DNA from: Brachynemurus nebulosus
Taxonomy: Eukaryota > Arthropoda > Insecta > Neuroptera > Myrmeleontidae
Assembly: GCA_035578155.1 (NCBI GenBank)
Contig: JAPWDM010000034.1
Coordinates: 3,143,307 to 3,207,306 of the forward strand
Length of the DNA stretch: 64,000 bases
Direction: 5' to 3'
The notes below the pieces were generated by a model. It had not been told where the DNA came from, did not search any database, and saw only the letters and a program-made list of their open reading frames with translations. The translations under genes were made by a program, and so were the position numbers. Positions 11,721-24,166 of this stretch are shown in pieces (within the stretch, counting starts at the first letter, position 1; the number at the start of each line of letters is the position of its first letter).

Positions 11721-14145
11721 GTGTCATGATTTTTTTAATCCAATTTAACGATTCGGATATATTCTTTTTCTTTGTCAGTTAAATGTTTTTATAATGTATC
11801 TCTATTCCATTTTTTTTTTAGATAAAAAATCACGGCGCGGTTTTTTATGTGATATGATCAGAATTTAGATGATGTTGACACCTTCCTAAAATTAATAAGA
11901 GTTTGCTTCAATCGCATAAAAATTACGTTAAATCATATTCAAACAATAATATTTTTACGTAATTTTCTATCCAAATGACAATACTACCTTATAATTATAT
12001 GTATAAACACATCATTTTAGTGGTAAATAAATTAAATATATTAAGGCGAAAATGTATTAAAAAACTGAAATTTGTTTAACAAAAACCATACATCTCGTTT
12101 TACCTTAAAAATCTCGGAAAATAGAATATTTTTCTATAATTAACTCAGAAAAAGCATATATGAGGTAATTTTTATGATATTTTTTTGAAAATTTCAAAAT
12201 AGTAGGGTTACAATGTTTTTTTTTTTTTTTTTTTTTAATTATTTTGTAGAATTTGGTAAACACACATCGTAACAAGTACTCGCCTTGAAAAAATCAAACA
12301 AGTATTTAAAAAAAAATACTATTTCTTAAAGAAAATATTAAAATTATGTACAAATGCCGTCCTGACCAACTGATATATTGGAACCGATTTTGAGGAGGTG
12401 GATTTTCTACAGGCAAAAGCTCATAGCGAATACACACATTTTTTAACATCCTTTTGAATTTTGTAATTCAATCATTACAAATAAAATCTAAATAAAAAAA
12501 ATCTATATGACCTGTTTTTTCTCAATTTTCTAGCATCAAATCTAGCGATAATTAACTAGCGGGTGATTTTATCGACATTTTAATGTAAAATATAGTAATT
12601 TTAACCATCTTCAAAATAACGTTTCGATTTTAATAATAAAAATATTTAAAAAGTGTTTAAGTTCTGGCGAGATTGTCAAAAAGGGACTGAAAATATTTTT
12701 AGATATTGATATATACAAAAAATATTAATGTGTTAAGTACTTGCTAGACTTATAAACTTTTATTTTCGTATACGCTTTCGGTTTCGGATATTTAATTATT
12801 TCGGATATCCGTAGTTTTAGTTACGGTTACGAATATCCATAACATCCCTAATGTAAATGTTTGTCAATCCAACTTCATCGAGAGAAAGTTAGTTATTTAC
12901 GATTTTCGGAAGAACACGTATATAAACATCTTTTTTATAAGTACATATTATCATATAAACACATTTGGTTTACAATTTTTTAATAATTAGTTTCTACGCT
13001 ACTGAAATTATCTATCCATTTGAAAATTGGGATCCAGTGATGTACATTGGCACCACAAAAGTGTGGGTGAAAAATTTCATTTTCACTTTTACTGAAATTA
13101 TGTCATAAATTCATATTTTCAGAATTTATTCATTTGACAGAAAAATTCTAAATTATTAAAAAAGCCAAATAATTAATAACAATTAAAATAAAAAAAAACA
13201 GAAAACATTTATTTATATTTGCATTTTTATAAAAACATGTAGGTATTATATTTTATATGCACTTTAACTAAAATGTCAAATTTCACACGTTGTTAATTTT
13301 CAATTTCACTCAAAACACGCTTAAAAATCAAAACATAAAGTTTATAACATTCACAATCCGTGTAGAGTGTTCATACGTCTTGGTTTTCCCGGATTTGTCA
13401 CGGTTCTAGCTCCGTTGCTCCGGTGTCCCGACAGACTCTTTCAAGACGTCGATTTGTTCCGGTTTTTCAAACTACTAATTTTTTATTTTCATCATCTAAT
13501 AAGTACACAATTTTTCATTTTAAATAATGAATAGTTCAGTATCATATTGAAAGATCAACAGTAGATTCAATTACAACCAAACCTAAAAATATTTTAAAAA
13601 AATTAATTACTAATTAAATACTCCAAGTTTTTTCGATTTTACCTTAAACACGAACTTCCAAAAAAACATTTTCTTTTCTTAACTTTCCATCATATATGTA
13701 TCTACATAAATAAATTGTAATATTATTTTGCTTGCTTTTTTGATACTGAAATTCCTGAACAATTAAAAATTAAAATGACTGGAATTTTATTCGAATTTTT
13801 AAATAAAGTAGTTAACTAACGCGGACACTGATAGCGCCACAATACAGAAATTGCCAACATTTAAATGTTCATGTTTTAATACATTTTTCTTGAAAATAAA
13901 ATTGTCTAAGAAGCTCACTTTCATAAGAAATTTTATAAAAATTTAAAAAATATATACTTCCTAGAACAAGGGGCGATTTATTTTGAAAAAAAAATTAATA
14001 TTTTAATTAAAGAGCCATTAATAGGTAATCTATACATATAATACAAATGTAACGAGACCGTTTCTGTATAGGGAATATTTTTTAAAAATTGTGCAGATAC
14101 TGTAAATAGTTATCGATGTAGATATCAAAACAGCGATTTTTAAAA
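11721..14145. other. Non-coding AT-rich region with a hAT-like terminus
   Basis: No gene is seen. At about 12,771-12,852 lies a run of CGGATAT/GGTTACG-type repeats ending ATATCCATAACATCCCTA, the reverse complement of the TAGGGATGTTATGGATAT end at 16,203. It looks like one end of a hAT-type MITE whose partner end is missing. A poly(T) run occurs near 12,216-12,236. Confidence 0.45.
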
Positions 14146-14149
14146 TTTT

Positions 14150-14180
<31 letters not shown>

Positions 14181-14640
14181 TCACGCATCACACAAAAACT
14201 ACTGGATGGATTTTAATGAAATTTGGTGTGCTGACAACTTATTACCCGGATCAACATCTAAGATACTTTTTACTTCGAGAAAATGTCTCATTCCCACGGG
14301 AAAATGGAAAAACCATGTTGAGCATGTGCATACAGTACGCAAAAACTATTGAACGAATTTTGATGCAATTTGGTGTGGTGATAACTTATTACCTGAGTCA
14401 GCATCTCAGATACTTTTTATTTCGGGAAAGTGGCTCATTCCCACGGGAAAATAAAAAAACTTTTTGAGCATGTGCACATATTACGCGAAAACTATTGAAC
14501 GGATTTTTATGAAATCTGGTGTAGTGATAACTTATTACCTGCGTCAACATTTAGGATACTTTTTATTACGGGAAAATATTTCCTTCCTTCAGGAAAATAC
14601 AAAAATTATTTTGCTTATGTGCATGTATACTTAAAACTAT
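14150..14640. repeat. (CTGT)n followed by three tandem units of about 145 bp
   Basis: A CTGT microsatellite (about 14,150-14,182) leads into units beginning near 14,196, 14,340 and 14,486. Each contains AAAACTAYTGRAYGRATTTT, TGAAATTTGGTGT-like, GATAACTTATTACC and ATACTTTTTA. Open frames of 67 and 83 codons run across them but simply translate the repeat; I do not take them as genes. Confidence 0.7.
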
Positions 14641-14814
14641 TGTTCTATGCGAATGCTTTATAATTACTATACTTATATACTTGTCATTTATTAAATTAAA
14701 TTTACCATAATACAAAATTTCTGGAGACTAACTCTATTTTAAATTAATTTAGAAATTTCGAAAATTTGAGTGCCTACATTTCCGAGAAATTCATTTTGGG
14801 ATGAAACTTGTTAT

Positions 14815-15625
14815 ATTTATAGGATAGATACTAGTTTGGGATGCAAATATAATAAAACAATAAAACGTTGGAAGTCCAAAAATCTTGTATGAGTTCTCCA
14901 GTCAGACACGTCCGATTTCAAAAACCTCAAAAAAATGAGTTTTTTGCAAAAAATTTGCCAAAATTTAAAAGTTTTTCAAATTTTTTTTTACATTGTGGTA
15001 AAGAACCAAGAAAATCACAGAAGATATATTTTGAACCATTATTCTAGGTAAGCGGGTTTTCGAGAAAAAGTAACTTTTATGATCGGAAATTCGCTATGTT
15101 ATGCAGATGCTGCGACAGGGGTATTTTTTAATTAGGTTGGATTAAATATTATATTACCTTTTTCTAGCTCGTAATCTGGAATTGAGAAGGAATCTTTTAA
15201 GTATTAACAATTTTGTATTCAATTATTGGTTTAAAATCCATATGACGTTACTTGGAAGGGTTGAGCTAATTTATTGTGTCTAAAAATAAAAATTCGAGTA
15301 TACATATGTTAGTTATTGATTTTTGTTTTCATAGTTTCAAAGTATGCATTGGCAAAACTTTGAACATGTTACAACTGACATAAATTAATAAAAAAATTTA
15401 CTATTTATATAAATATTAATGTAAATTTTACGAAAAAAATGTTCTCGTAGAAAAAGTATAATGTAAAATACGTGGGAAAAGCTTATTTCTCACTTATTGT
15501 ACAATATACTATTTTATCACTATGACATTTGGGTTTGAAATTCATTTTCAATTCAACCTGAATAACTCAGAATCTTCTATATTTCTATACGAATATACAA
15601 TCAGAAATACATATTAGGTAGTAGC
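14815..15625. repeat. Second diverged copy of the 11,350-11,720 repeat and spacer
   Basis: The repeat (TCAGACACGTCC, AAAATGAGTTTTTTGC, TTTTCGAGAAAAA) covers about 14,890-15,110. GGAAATTCGCTATGTTATGC and the following GATGCTGCG at about 15,087-15,115 recur at 17,816-17,845. The rest is AT-rich with no gene. Confidence 0.45.
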
Positions 15626-15824
15626 TTTTTTTAGTCGAATTTTTCCTTGAAAAAATTAGACTTATACAGCCTATACGACAAGAACGGCGAGAGGCGCGAG
15701 TAGGGGCGCCCAAATTTGACCACACTTTGATAGTATTGTTGTGCGTCGGAATGAGCCCCATTTACCAAATTTGAGCTCTTTACTCCCATAGGGAGGCCCT
15801 ACACATATTAAAAGGTAGCGGGAA

Positions 15825-15911
<87 letters not shown>
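15626..15911. repeat. Short rearranged derivative of the (TA)n-family repeat
   Basis: It begins with the terminal TTTAGTCGAATTTTTCC block in the orientation of the 4,662 copy, but after GAGTAGGGGCGC it switches to the block CACTTTGATAGTATTG...GCCCCATTTACCAAATTT...GGCCCTACACA-like in the orientation of the 38.6-kb copy. It then ends in (TA)n (15,834-15,911). One arm is inverted relative to the other compared with the full-length copies. Confidence 0.6.
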
Positions 15912-15914
<3 letters not shown>

Positions 15915-16123
15915 CTTTTCAGAAAAAATTGATCATGAGTTTTCGTTAAGACATTAAATAATTCTTATATTCGAAACAAATCGATCTTCTATTCTTTTCT
16001 AAAAATATACCTACTGCAAATTTAAAATTTACATAAATGCAATAATAAAAGAGATATAGCCAAGAAAACGGAAATTATTTAGATTCAAAGTTACGAAGCA
16101 TGGTTAAATTTAACTGAAATAGA

Positions 16124-16126
<3 letters not shown>

Positions 16127-16206
<80 letters not shown>

Positions 16207-16345
16207 GGATGTTATGGATATGAAATTTCGGATACGGATACGGATACGGATATTTAAAAACATTTTTTTCGGTTTAGGTTACGGATATGTAATAATATCG
16301 GATATGTTTCGGATACGGTAACGGTTACGGATAATGGACCATTTT
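16127..16345. repeat. (TA)n and a hAT-like terminus
   Basis: (TA)n at 16,127-16,202 is followed by TAGGGATGTTATGGATAT and GGATACGGATACGGATA repeats to about 16,345. This is the mirror of the end at 12,771-12,852. TAGGGATG fits a hAT terminus, but no matching second end or 8-bp duplication is seen. Confidence 0.5.
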
Positions 16346-16366
16346 CTCAAATATGTAGCAATTTGT

Positions 16367-16567
16367 CACCAGGGCGGTGACACAGGTATTTGGGAATACA
16401 TGTCTATAATCGAGATATTAATTTAACCAACCAAAAATCACCTTCTGTTAATTCCACTTTAGCAACGAAATTTTCCAATTCGATTACCAAGGAATATTGT
16501 TTATTTTTTAGAAATTAATATTCCTATAGAGATGCAGTTCCGAATAACTCGTGTCGCCGCCCTGGTG
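16367..16567. mobile_element. 201-bp MITE with GC-rich ends
   Basis: Inverted ends CACCAGGGCGGTGACAC (16,367) and GTGTCGCCGCCCTGGTG (to 16,567) differ at one position. No target duplication was recognised and there is no coding capacity, so the superfamily is unassigned. Confidence 0.65.
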
Positions 16568-17500
16568 TTAAACAATTTTCTCATGGGGTTACATAGCAAT
16601 TTTTAAATTAAAATTTCAATCATAGAGATGTAGATATTTTGAGAAAATGGCTCATTGCTTTTAGTAAATATTTTTTTTTTTTAAAAAAAAAAGGGTAAAT
16701 TTCACCTCAAAAAGCGAACGTCAAACACAAATCACCGGAAATCTATCAAAAGAAATATATGCAGCAAAAATGTGCTTCGATTTAATCTCAGTTTTCCAAA
16801 GGCAGCTATTAAGAGCATAAAATAAGCTCTTAAAATATTGTACTAAGTGAACTAGCTTTTAAGAAAAATTAAGAAATTTGCTGAATTTTTTTTTACAATA
16901 AATGTTTCATCGTTTTAGCAATTCTTTTCTAGATAAAATAAGTGCTAGTTAGTTATTCAATATGTATGTATGTGTTATAATAGTACAGGAGATACTGGCG
17001 CATGAGTATCGGAAACTATTCCACCTCAATTTTTTTACGCGATCCTGTTGACATTGCCTTACTGATGATATAAATGCATGTTGCCAGGGGGCAACCCGGG
17101 GCCATATTGTTTAAACCGAAATTTTTTCATACAATTGCAAGGAATTGTAATTTTTCAACCGGAATTTTTTTTTATGTTCTTTATTAAAATACAAATAAAA
17201 AAGATCCTATGACTTTTTACGATAAAGTTGATAGTTTTCGAGATATGAATTTTTAAAGGTTCGAAAAATCTCAAATTTGAGTACTTTTGACCCATGAAAA
17301 ATATATTTAAAAAAAAATGAAATATAAATAATATTTTTTTTTAATTCTTTATACAATAGTTAATAAAATCCTTAATAGAGATTTTAAAAAAATTTCATTG
17401 TTTATACCTGTTGTTTAATTGTTAATTTCGCGCGCTGACAAGTATGCGTCCCCTACCTTTAAAATATCTTTAAGTATTTTTTCAACCGGACCAATTTTTT
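16568..17500. other. Non-coding with the outlying copy of the palindrome arm
   Basis: No gene is seen. About 17,175-17,265 (TTCTTTATTAAAATACAAAT onward) is a diverged direct copy of the arm of the palindrome at 17,501-17,693. Confidence 0.5.
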
Positions 17501-17693
17501 TTATATTCTTTATTGAAATACAAATAAAAAAGGTCCTATGACTTTTCACGATAAAGTTAATATTTTTAGAGATATGAATTTTTAAAGGTTCGAAATTTTT
17601 TCGCACTTTTAAAAATTCATATCTCTAAAAATATTAACTTTATCGTGAAAAGTCATAGGACCTTTTTTATTTGTATTTCAATAAAGAATATAA
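17501..17693. repeat. Perfect 86-bp-arm palindrome
   Basis: Arms 17,501-17,586 and 17,608-17,693 are exact reverse complements (starting TTATATTCTTTATTGAAATA), with a 21-bp spacer. Perfect arms suggest a recent inverted duplication. No target duplication is seen. Confidence 0.9.
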
Positions 17694-20311
17694 GAGCCCA
17701 AAAGCGCCAAAAATTAACTAGTGAACTGATTTTGAAAATTGTTTCACTGTTAGAAAGCTAAACTATTTTAAATGGATACAGGTTTTAGATGAAATCCGCC
17801 AGTTCCTAACATTTGGAAATTCGCTATGTTATGCAGATGCTGCGGGGTATTTATTTCTTTGGAACTACTAAAACAAAATCGTAAATTTTTAAAGTTAAGT
17901 TCCTTAAAATGGTGTGATTGTAACGTATGTGTTTCTTTGGTTTCTTATTTTTTGATAGGCATTATACAGGACATCCGATTCAGATACAAGCAAAGGTCTA
18001 GAAACCTTGTATGTTTCTTAAAACCGTACATTAACAAGTTTAAAAATATCAGGTAAAATAGTTATGTATAATGTTTAAGCTGTTTACTGTTTTGTAAAAA
18101 TAAATCAACAAATTTTTTTTTCACCAAATCAATCATGAAACGCTATACTTTATAGTAAATAATCAATCAGCGGTATAAGTATTGTTAATTTCACTAATCA
18201 AAGTCACAATTTTAAATTTCAATATACAGTTCCACATAATTTGTTGATGTAATCAATATATAAAATAAACGAAATGGTATATGCGTCAAAAATTTTATTG
18301 GTAATTTTATTTTTATGAATTACAAAAAATACTGCTTGCAACAAGTTATTCAATTTATGTATTTTTATAACAACAAAGACTTGTATTTCAGTATGTTATT
18401 GAAAATGACACATTGTACGAAGAGTACGGACAAATCATTTCGCTGTAAAATAACGTCATACCTAGTTATAGGTGTTCCTTGAATTAATTTTGACTAAATA
18501 ATTCATTTTCTTATCTTATTGATAATAGATAACATTTGATTTTAATTAAGTACAGAAATACTTATGCTACATATTTTATGTGATATTATAACTTATCTAC
18601 TTTTGTGTTCATTCTAGAACTTGTGTGAATTAGTTTGTGGTATTTGATTTTAAAATAAAATCTAGTTTTTTTTTATTCATATTTGCAATATCAAATCACT
18701 GTAAGTTGAGAAATCTTATGAATATTTATTTATTTACTTTTTAAATTATATAATGAGTACACTGAAAGTGTATAATTAATATCTAGCTTGAAATAGGTAA
18801 TAAAACCTTTTTGGTCGCCATAATACTACATATTATGTACCGATCAGTGTACGTAATACAATTAGGCAGAGTAAACTACGTGAAAAAAGTTCTTAAAAAA
18901 ATAAAACACTGCAGAAAGTTGATTCAATGTTAGGACTATCAGAAATGAAATTTGATTACGAGAAACTAAAAAAATATTGGCCTTTAATTATAAATATTTT
19001 AGACCTAGGTAACTCAGCAAAAATTTTTGGGTTCACACAATAATTCAAGTGCACCTTATTGTGTTGACGCACTGTGTTAATTAATTGCATTATTTAGCCT
19101 AATAAATCTGGCAGACATTAATATTATAATATGCATGTAGTTATGTACATATCTTACAATGGATATAGTACATAATATTATTTTTTTAAAACAAAATTGC
19201 CATATTGGTTAAAACCTTATATAACCTACAAAGAAATTAACTGTTAATTACTAAAATTAATTAAATTGAGGTAATGAATATTTTCTAATTTGTATGTGAC
19301 TTCTGTTGTAATTTGAGACTATTTAAACTCTTTAAATGATTAAGACGAGTTAACTCGTCCTGCAATATGGCGGCTCAAAATGATGTGATATGTATATGTT
19401 CACTGGTACAGGTGCCGCCATCTGTGACAGATTTTCCGAAATACGGTACAATTCTAAATAATGTTCAATTTTAGGTCTGTTCCCGTACCAGCAGAAAAGT
19501 GAATGTATTAGCAGAAAAATGTATAGGCAGTCGTTCCTGTACACCAAAATGTCAATTAGGGGTTCACTGCCCCTCCAGTAGCAAAATGTAGAAATTAGCA
19601 GTGACTTCAGAGTTCCTACTTTTTTCTTCCAACTCTCAAATTTAAATTTTTAAATTTATTAATCATGTTAATGAAAATTATTGTACATAAATTTAAAAAA
19701 AATTCAGTGATTTTAAACTTTTTATTGATTTAAAAATCTAGTACACGAATGCCGCGCAAAACGGAACACCAAGAAAGGTTTTGTCTCTTTCTATGTTACT
19801 ATGAGTGAAGCGTATATAGGGTGTTCAAAATGTACACATATAGATATACACATAAAGGCAATAAAGGTAACATAAGTGTGTTCAAAATAAAAAATAAAAT
19901 AAAAAAGTTTTGTACATACCAGATCCGTAATAATAAATGCACATATAACAATATCATTTTTTTCAAGTTAAAAATATTTTTAATTATTCATGTTATGATA
20001 TCGTTTCTGAGAAAAAACATCGTGGAAAATGCACATATTCTGTTCAAAACTAAATATGTATTTAATTATCTAATATATTAATTTATTATTTTGTATAAAA
20101 AATACATAAACATATGACAATTTAAAGATTTGAAAATAATATGTACATATGTGACTGAAAGCCTATCAATTAATGTTTAAATAAATCAGAATATACATAT
20201 GACATATCTTACATGAGGATACATCAATTATGTACGTATTTCTCTTATTTAAAAAGTTGCATTATAATGATATTATTTTTGTAAGCAAAAATTTTTAATT
20301 AAAATAACTAA
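17694..20311. other. Non-coding intergenic DNA
   Basis: Mostly unique-looking AT-rich sequence. The only noted repeat is at 17,816-17,845 (shared with 15,087-15,115). Short frames here show no recognisable domain and no coding bias that I can see. Confidence 0.5.
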
Positions 20312-21107
20312 GGCTAGGGTCACATTGGAAGCGGGTACGTACGACAAATCATTCGCGCGTACTTGTACGTACACCTCAGATTGAAACAAATAATGCAAAT
20401 GAACGAAGATGGTCACACTAGATACGAGTTATTTTTGCGCGCACTTTCGTAGTCGTCAGTGTTAAAAATTGAAACAAAAAAGTTTGTTTTTTTCGCACTA
20501 ATCGTACGTGTAGAAGATAAAGAAGATAGGCAACTTAAGTAAAAATAATACAATTTATGAATATTATTTGAATTTTAACGGATATTTTCATTTGTTACAA
20601 TTTTTGTAGTACCAAACTACAATTTTATAAAACTTATTATTTGATAAATTAAGGATACATTTAAATGGATACAGAAAAATTAATAATTCTCGTATTTGAA
20701 AGGGGACGAAAAAAAAAGTACTATAACAGAGAAATTGTAGAAAACTTTGGTTAGAGATTGCGAAAGCATTAATTAAATGTTCCTTCATTCATACGAAAAT
20801 ACTGAAAAAACTTGGTTTTGTCTATTTTCAAATGTGGAAATAATTTCCTAAATTCACCACCAGTAGATCTTCTATTGTATAATTCATAAACCCAAAAATT
20901 TCGATTCGCATTTTTCATCAAATAATAATTAATTATATTATTATCGAGAAAAAAATAATATCTTAACAGATTTATTTTTAAAATAAATTTACGTAAGTAT
21001 ACGCAAGTATACGCTAACAGTGTGACCACTTTATCGGACGACAATAGTCTCACGACTACATCAGACAAGTTAAGCCGTACGTACCCGCTTCCATTGTGAC
21101 CTTAGCC
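20312..21107. mobile_element. PIF/Harbinger-type non-autonomous element, 796 bp
   Basis: Inverted ends of about 32 bp (GGCTAGGGTCACATTGGAAG... and ...CCATTGTGACCTTAGCC) match with two mismatches. TAA flanks both sides (20,309-20,311 and 21,108-21,110), the TWA target expected for PIF/Harbinger. It keeps a transposase N-terminal fragment on the minus strand; the catalytic part is missing. Confidence 0.9.
20769..21068 (-). pseudogene. PIF/Harbinger transposase N-terminal fragment
   Basis: A 99-codon frame on the minus strand. Residues about 54-99 include RNFWVYELYNRR, GEFRKLFPHLK and KFFQYFRMNEGTF, which match the start of insect HARBI1-like transposases (typically R-x-x-W-V-H-P-L ... G-x-F-x-x-L ... 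D-x-x-K-F-F-x-Y-F-R-M). The DDE region that should follow is absent, since the element ends only 450 bp further on and later codons show no similarity. This looks like an internal-deletion derivative of a once autonomous element. Confidence 0.75.
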
Positions 21108-21110
21108 TAA

Positions 21111-22711
21111 AGGAACAACTGTATATAATAAACAAATATGGAATACCATAAAGTAACGCTCAAATTTATTAACATTAGAACAACTGTATACACTACATTT
21201 TAGCAAAAAAAAACTTGTGATAAGGTAAACAAATAACGTTCCATCTCTTTCTCTGTATTCAGTTTGTGAAGGAACCTTATTGTGAAGCAAACGTGTATAT
21301 TTAATGATATTTTTTTATGATATTTAAGCTAGTGAATAGATGTCTAGCGTTTGAAATTTAAAAAATTACTTATGTATCAAAGATATCAAATAGGTACGTA
21401 CAAATACAAGTCGAATAACAAACAGCAACCGTCTAATCAGTTACGCAGTTTTGTTTTACCGTTTTGTTAAGTAGCTTTATAATTTTTTTTTAAGTGTCTA
21501 AAATTACCATAATATTTATTACCATTAACCGATGTAACCGTTTAGACAAATGTCAAAAAGCTGTCAAATTTGTTTTAATGCAGTAAGCGCAGTAAACTGA
21601 AGGAAGTCGTTTCTTTACTTTCATATTTTATCCCTACCTCTATAAAGTAGGAACTTGAAGAAATTATCAGATAAAAAAAGTATGGGTACAGACCTTTTAT
21701 CAACATAGTTTAGTATAATTTTTATTTTGTAAATTTCTACGGGTTCACTTTTTTGATGTTGGGATCGTTGATTTTTTTTTCATTTTCTTTTTTTGTAACC
21801 TTATCTATTGTACTTATCACTGGCAGTACAAAGTCCGGCATTTTGAGACAAAAGAATTTTTCCATATTTTTGTTTGTTTAAAAGGGTTAATATTCTAGCA
21901 ATATTTATAACAACAAATATAACATCAGTACATATTAAATCCACCTTGTTTAACCGCCATATTGGTCAATACTTTAGTGATTAGTCACTTTTTTGGCTTT
22001 ATTTTCATATATGTTGTATATACACCTGTATTCCCCTATTTTTTTCAATGCTCAGAGGTGGTAGTACAAGAAGCAACAGGTCCGACAAGAAATGGAAGTC
22101 AACCGGGAGCCTATAGTTCTGGGGTCTGGGTTGGAAAAAGGAGCTTGAAGCCATTAAAGAGGGGTATCGGCAAAAGCGGAAAGAGTTGTTTTTTGCTCGT
22201 CATTTGTATTTTTGGGGAAAAAATTTGTTTGTCCCCGGATCCCATCATTTCTCTTCAGGGCCCTGGGTAGCACACAAATGTGTAGGTACATTGATATGAT
22301 ATAACTAAGCACTGAATAAGTACGATGCATATAAGCACCGCAGCGTCTTTGTTTTGTGACATTAGACTGGTCGTCCATTGGATGCGGATATGTGCGAAAT
22401 TTAATTCGGACGAATACGCAGGAAACGGACGAACGATCCACACAGCTGTGAAGCAATACATCCTCGTCCATTGAAAGAGACGTTTTCAATGGACGACGAT
22501 GTATAAGCCTAATTTTTTCAGAGAAAAATTCGACTAATTTGTAAAATAACCGTAACCATAATTATTAATTATGCATTTTCACAAAGTAAACTCATCTTCG
22601 GTTAAATATCAGTACGTTTTAGTTATAATTTATTTGTGAGCGATAGAAAATCATTATGCTGTAGAATCCTATATTGTAAGTAATATTTAGGTATTTTTTC
22701 TGCCTTTACAG
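21111..22711. other. Intergenic, probably holding the LITAF-1 promoter and 5' exon
   Basis: No coding gene is identified. An acceptor (TGCCTTTACAG, ending 22,711) just before the LITAF-1 start codon implies an upstream non-coding exon somewhere here, not located. Around 22,371-22,502 an imperfect small inverted repeat (TCGTCCATTG ... CAATGGACGA, with an inner stem CATCCTCGTCCATTG/CAATGGACGACGATG) may be a tiny MITE. Sequence at 22,500-22,540 resembles the AGTCGAATTTT end of the (TA)n-family repeat. Confidence 0.45.
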
Positions 22712-22721
22712 CATCTGAAAA

Positions 22722-23392
22722 ATGGCTGCTCCACCTCCATATTCTCAATCACCACCATACCCAACATCGCCATCACATCCAATGCCACCACCACCAAGTA
22801 AGTACTTGATATTAAAATCGTGAAAAAAATAATTCTTTTGAAAATTCAAAGAAAAATTTATTTATATATTTTGTTGCTTTATAATTATTTTTTGCAGCGC
22901 AAACTGTTGTAATCACAACAACGTCAGTTGGTACACATCCCGCGCATATGGTCTGTCCATCATGTGGATTCAATATTTATACACGAGTTGAAAAAGAACC
23001 AACGACTAAGACTCATTTATTTGCGCTTTTACTGTGCCTTATTGGGTAAGTTATTGATCTTTTTCTTTTAACGAAATTTTCAGTTTGAATTTTAATTCTA
23101 ATTTGCATAGATAAATAAAACATGACCGATGTTATCAATATGTAATAAAATAATATATAATATGAATAATTCGTGCGAAAAATCAAAATGCAAATTCAAT
23201 TGTTAAAGTGCTCACATGATCATGGTAGTCATGCCATTCGGTTAACTGATGTACTTGATTAATTTATTGTAATTCTTTCTTTGTTACAGATTTTGGCCAT
23301 GCGTCTGGATTCCATATTGTACAGATAGTTGTCAAGGAGCAAATCATTACTGTCCAAATTGTGGGGCATATATAGGAACATACGCACCATAA
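22722..23392 (+). CDS. LITAF-domain protein 1 (108 aa)
   Basis: Three coding exons are read directly: 22,722-22,797, 22,898-23,045 and 23,290-23,392, with GTAAGT donors and GCAG/ACAG acceptors, giving 327 nt in frame. Residues 1-25 are Pro/Ser/Tyr-rich (MAAPPPYSQSPPYPTSP), as in LITAF/CDIP proteins, where PPxY-type tails bind trafficking factors. The domain has the first knuckle VCPSCG (C45, C48), a hydrophobic hairpin (LFALLLCLIGFWPCVWIPY), and the second knuckle HYCPNCG (C96, C99). In this family the four Cys bind zinc and the hydrophobic part inserts in the cytosolic face of endosomal/lysosomal membranes; that role is inferred. Introns are phase 1 (after the Pro-rich tail) and phase 2 (inside the hairpin). 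A splice acceptor at 22,711 indicates a 5' UTR intron. Length is usual for invertebrate LITAF-like proteins. Confidence 0.92.
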
Positions 23393-23566
23393 CTGTAAAG
23401 TTTTTAGTTACAAAACAGTAACAAGTATTTCTAGGATACACCTCACAAATTTACTTATAAGCCAATTTGACTGATATGTACAACTATTTTAATCATAGTA
23501 TTAAATATATGGACATACCTACTTATATGAATACTTATTTTAACTAATTGGTCGGTTCTAAAAATA

Positions 23567-24161
23567 CACACACCGGCATAATTAGCGGAACATAAAAAAA
23601 ACATAAAAACCTATTTTTTAAAACTGGTTAGCTGTTTTTTTTTTTTTTTTTTTTTTTTACTTGAAATAATATTGAAGTAGTGAATGAATTGACTTTCCAT
23701 AGAATTGTTTTTATTTATTATTGATGCAACTCTTTCAAAGAGGTCTGTCACTTTCGAATTCAAATGCCGCTTCTTCTCAATGTGGTTGAGCTTCAAACTG
23801 CCGTAATTAAAGAATGGCAAAGACTGTCCCAGAAGACTATAGATAACATCATTCTGAGTATAGAAAGACGAATGGAAGCTTTGATAAGAGCACGGGAGGA
23901 ACCAGACGGTATTAAAACGCTGTTTCATTTTCAATTTGTTAAATAATCTTTAACTTGAATTATTCTTAGACGACATAAGATTCCAAAAATTTGCCATTTT
24001 ATATGGTTACTTGTTTTTGCTACCAAAAATAAAGGTATATCGACCTGTGAACATGTAATTTTAAATGAATAATTAAATAAGATTAATATTTTCTTGAAAT
24101 TAAATGTTTTGTTTGATTTTTACAGATATTTTGTATGTTCCGCTAATTATGCCGGTGTGTG
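23567..24161. mobile_element. Tc1/mariner-type element, 595 bp, internally deleted
   Basis: Perfect 28-bp inverted ends (CACACACCGGCATAATTAGC at 23,567; reverse complement ending 24,161) are flanked by TA on both sides (23,565-23,566; 24,162-24,163). It retains a transposase C-terminal fragment on the + strand. It lies about 175 bp after the LITAF-1 stop. Confidence 0.92.
23764..23946 (+). pseudogene. Tc1-like transposase C-terminal fragment
   Basis: A 60-codon frame reads ELQTAVIKEWQRLSQKTIDN followed by ILSIERRMEALIRAR. This matches the C-terminal tail of Tc1-type transposases (I-x-x-E-W-x-x-I-x-x-x-x-x-x-N-L-I-x-S-M-x-R-R-x-x-A-V-I-x-A). No DDE motifs are present in the element, so it is a deletion remnant. 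Confidence 0.8.
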
Positions 24162-24166
24162 TAGTA

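Noticed and set aside
14149..14467. Frames of 67 and 83 codons
   Set aside because: They run through the CTGT microsatellite and the 145-bp tandem units and repeat with them; no domain.
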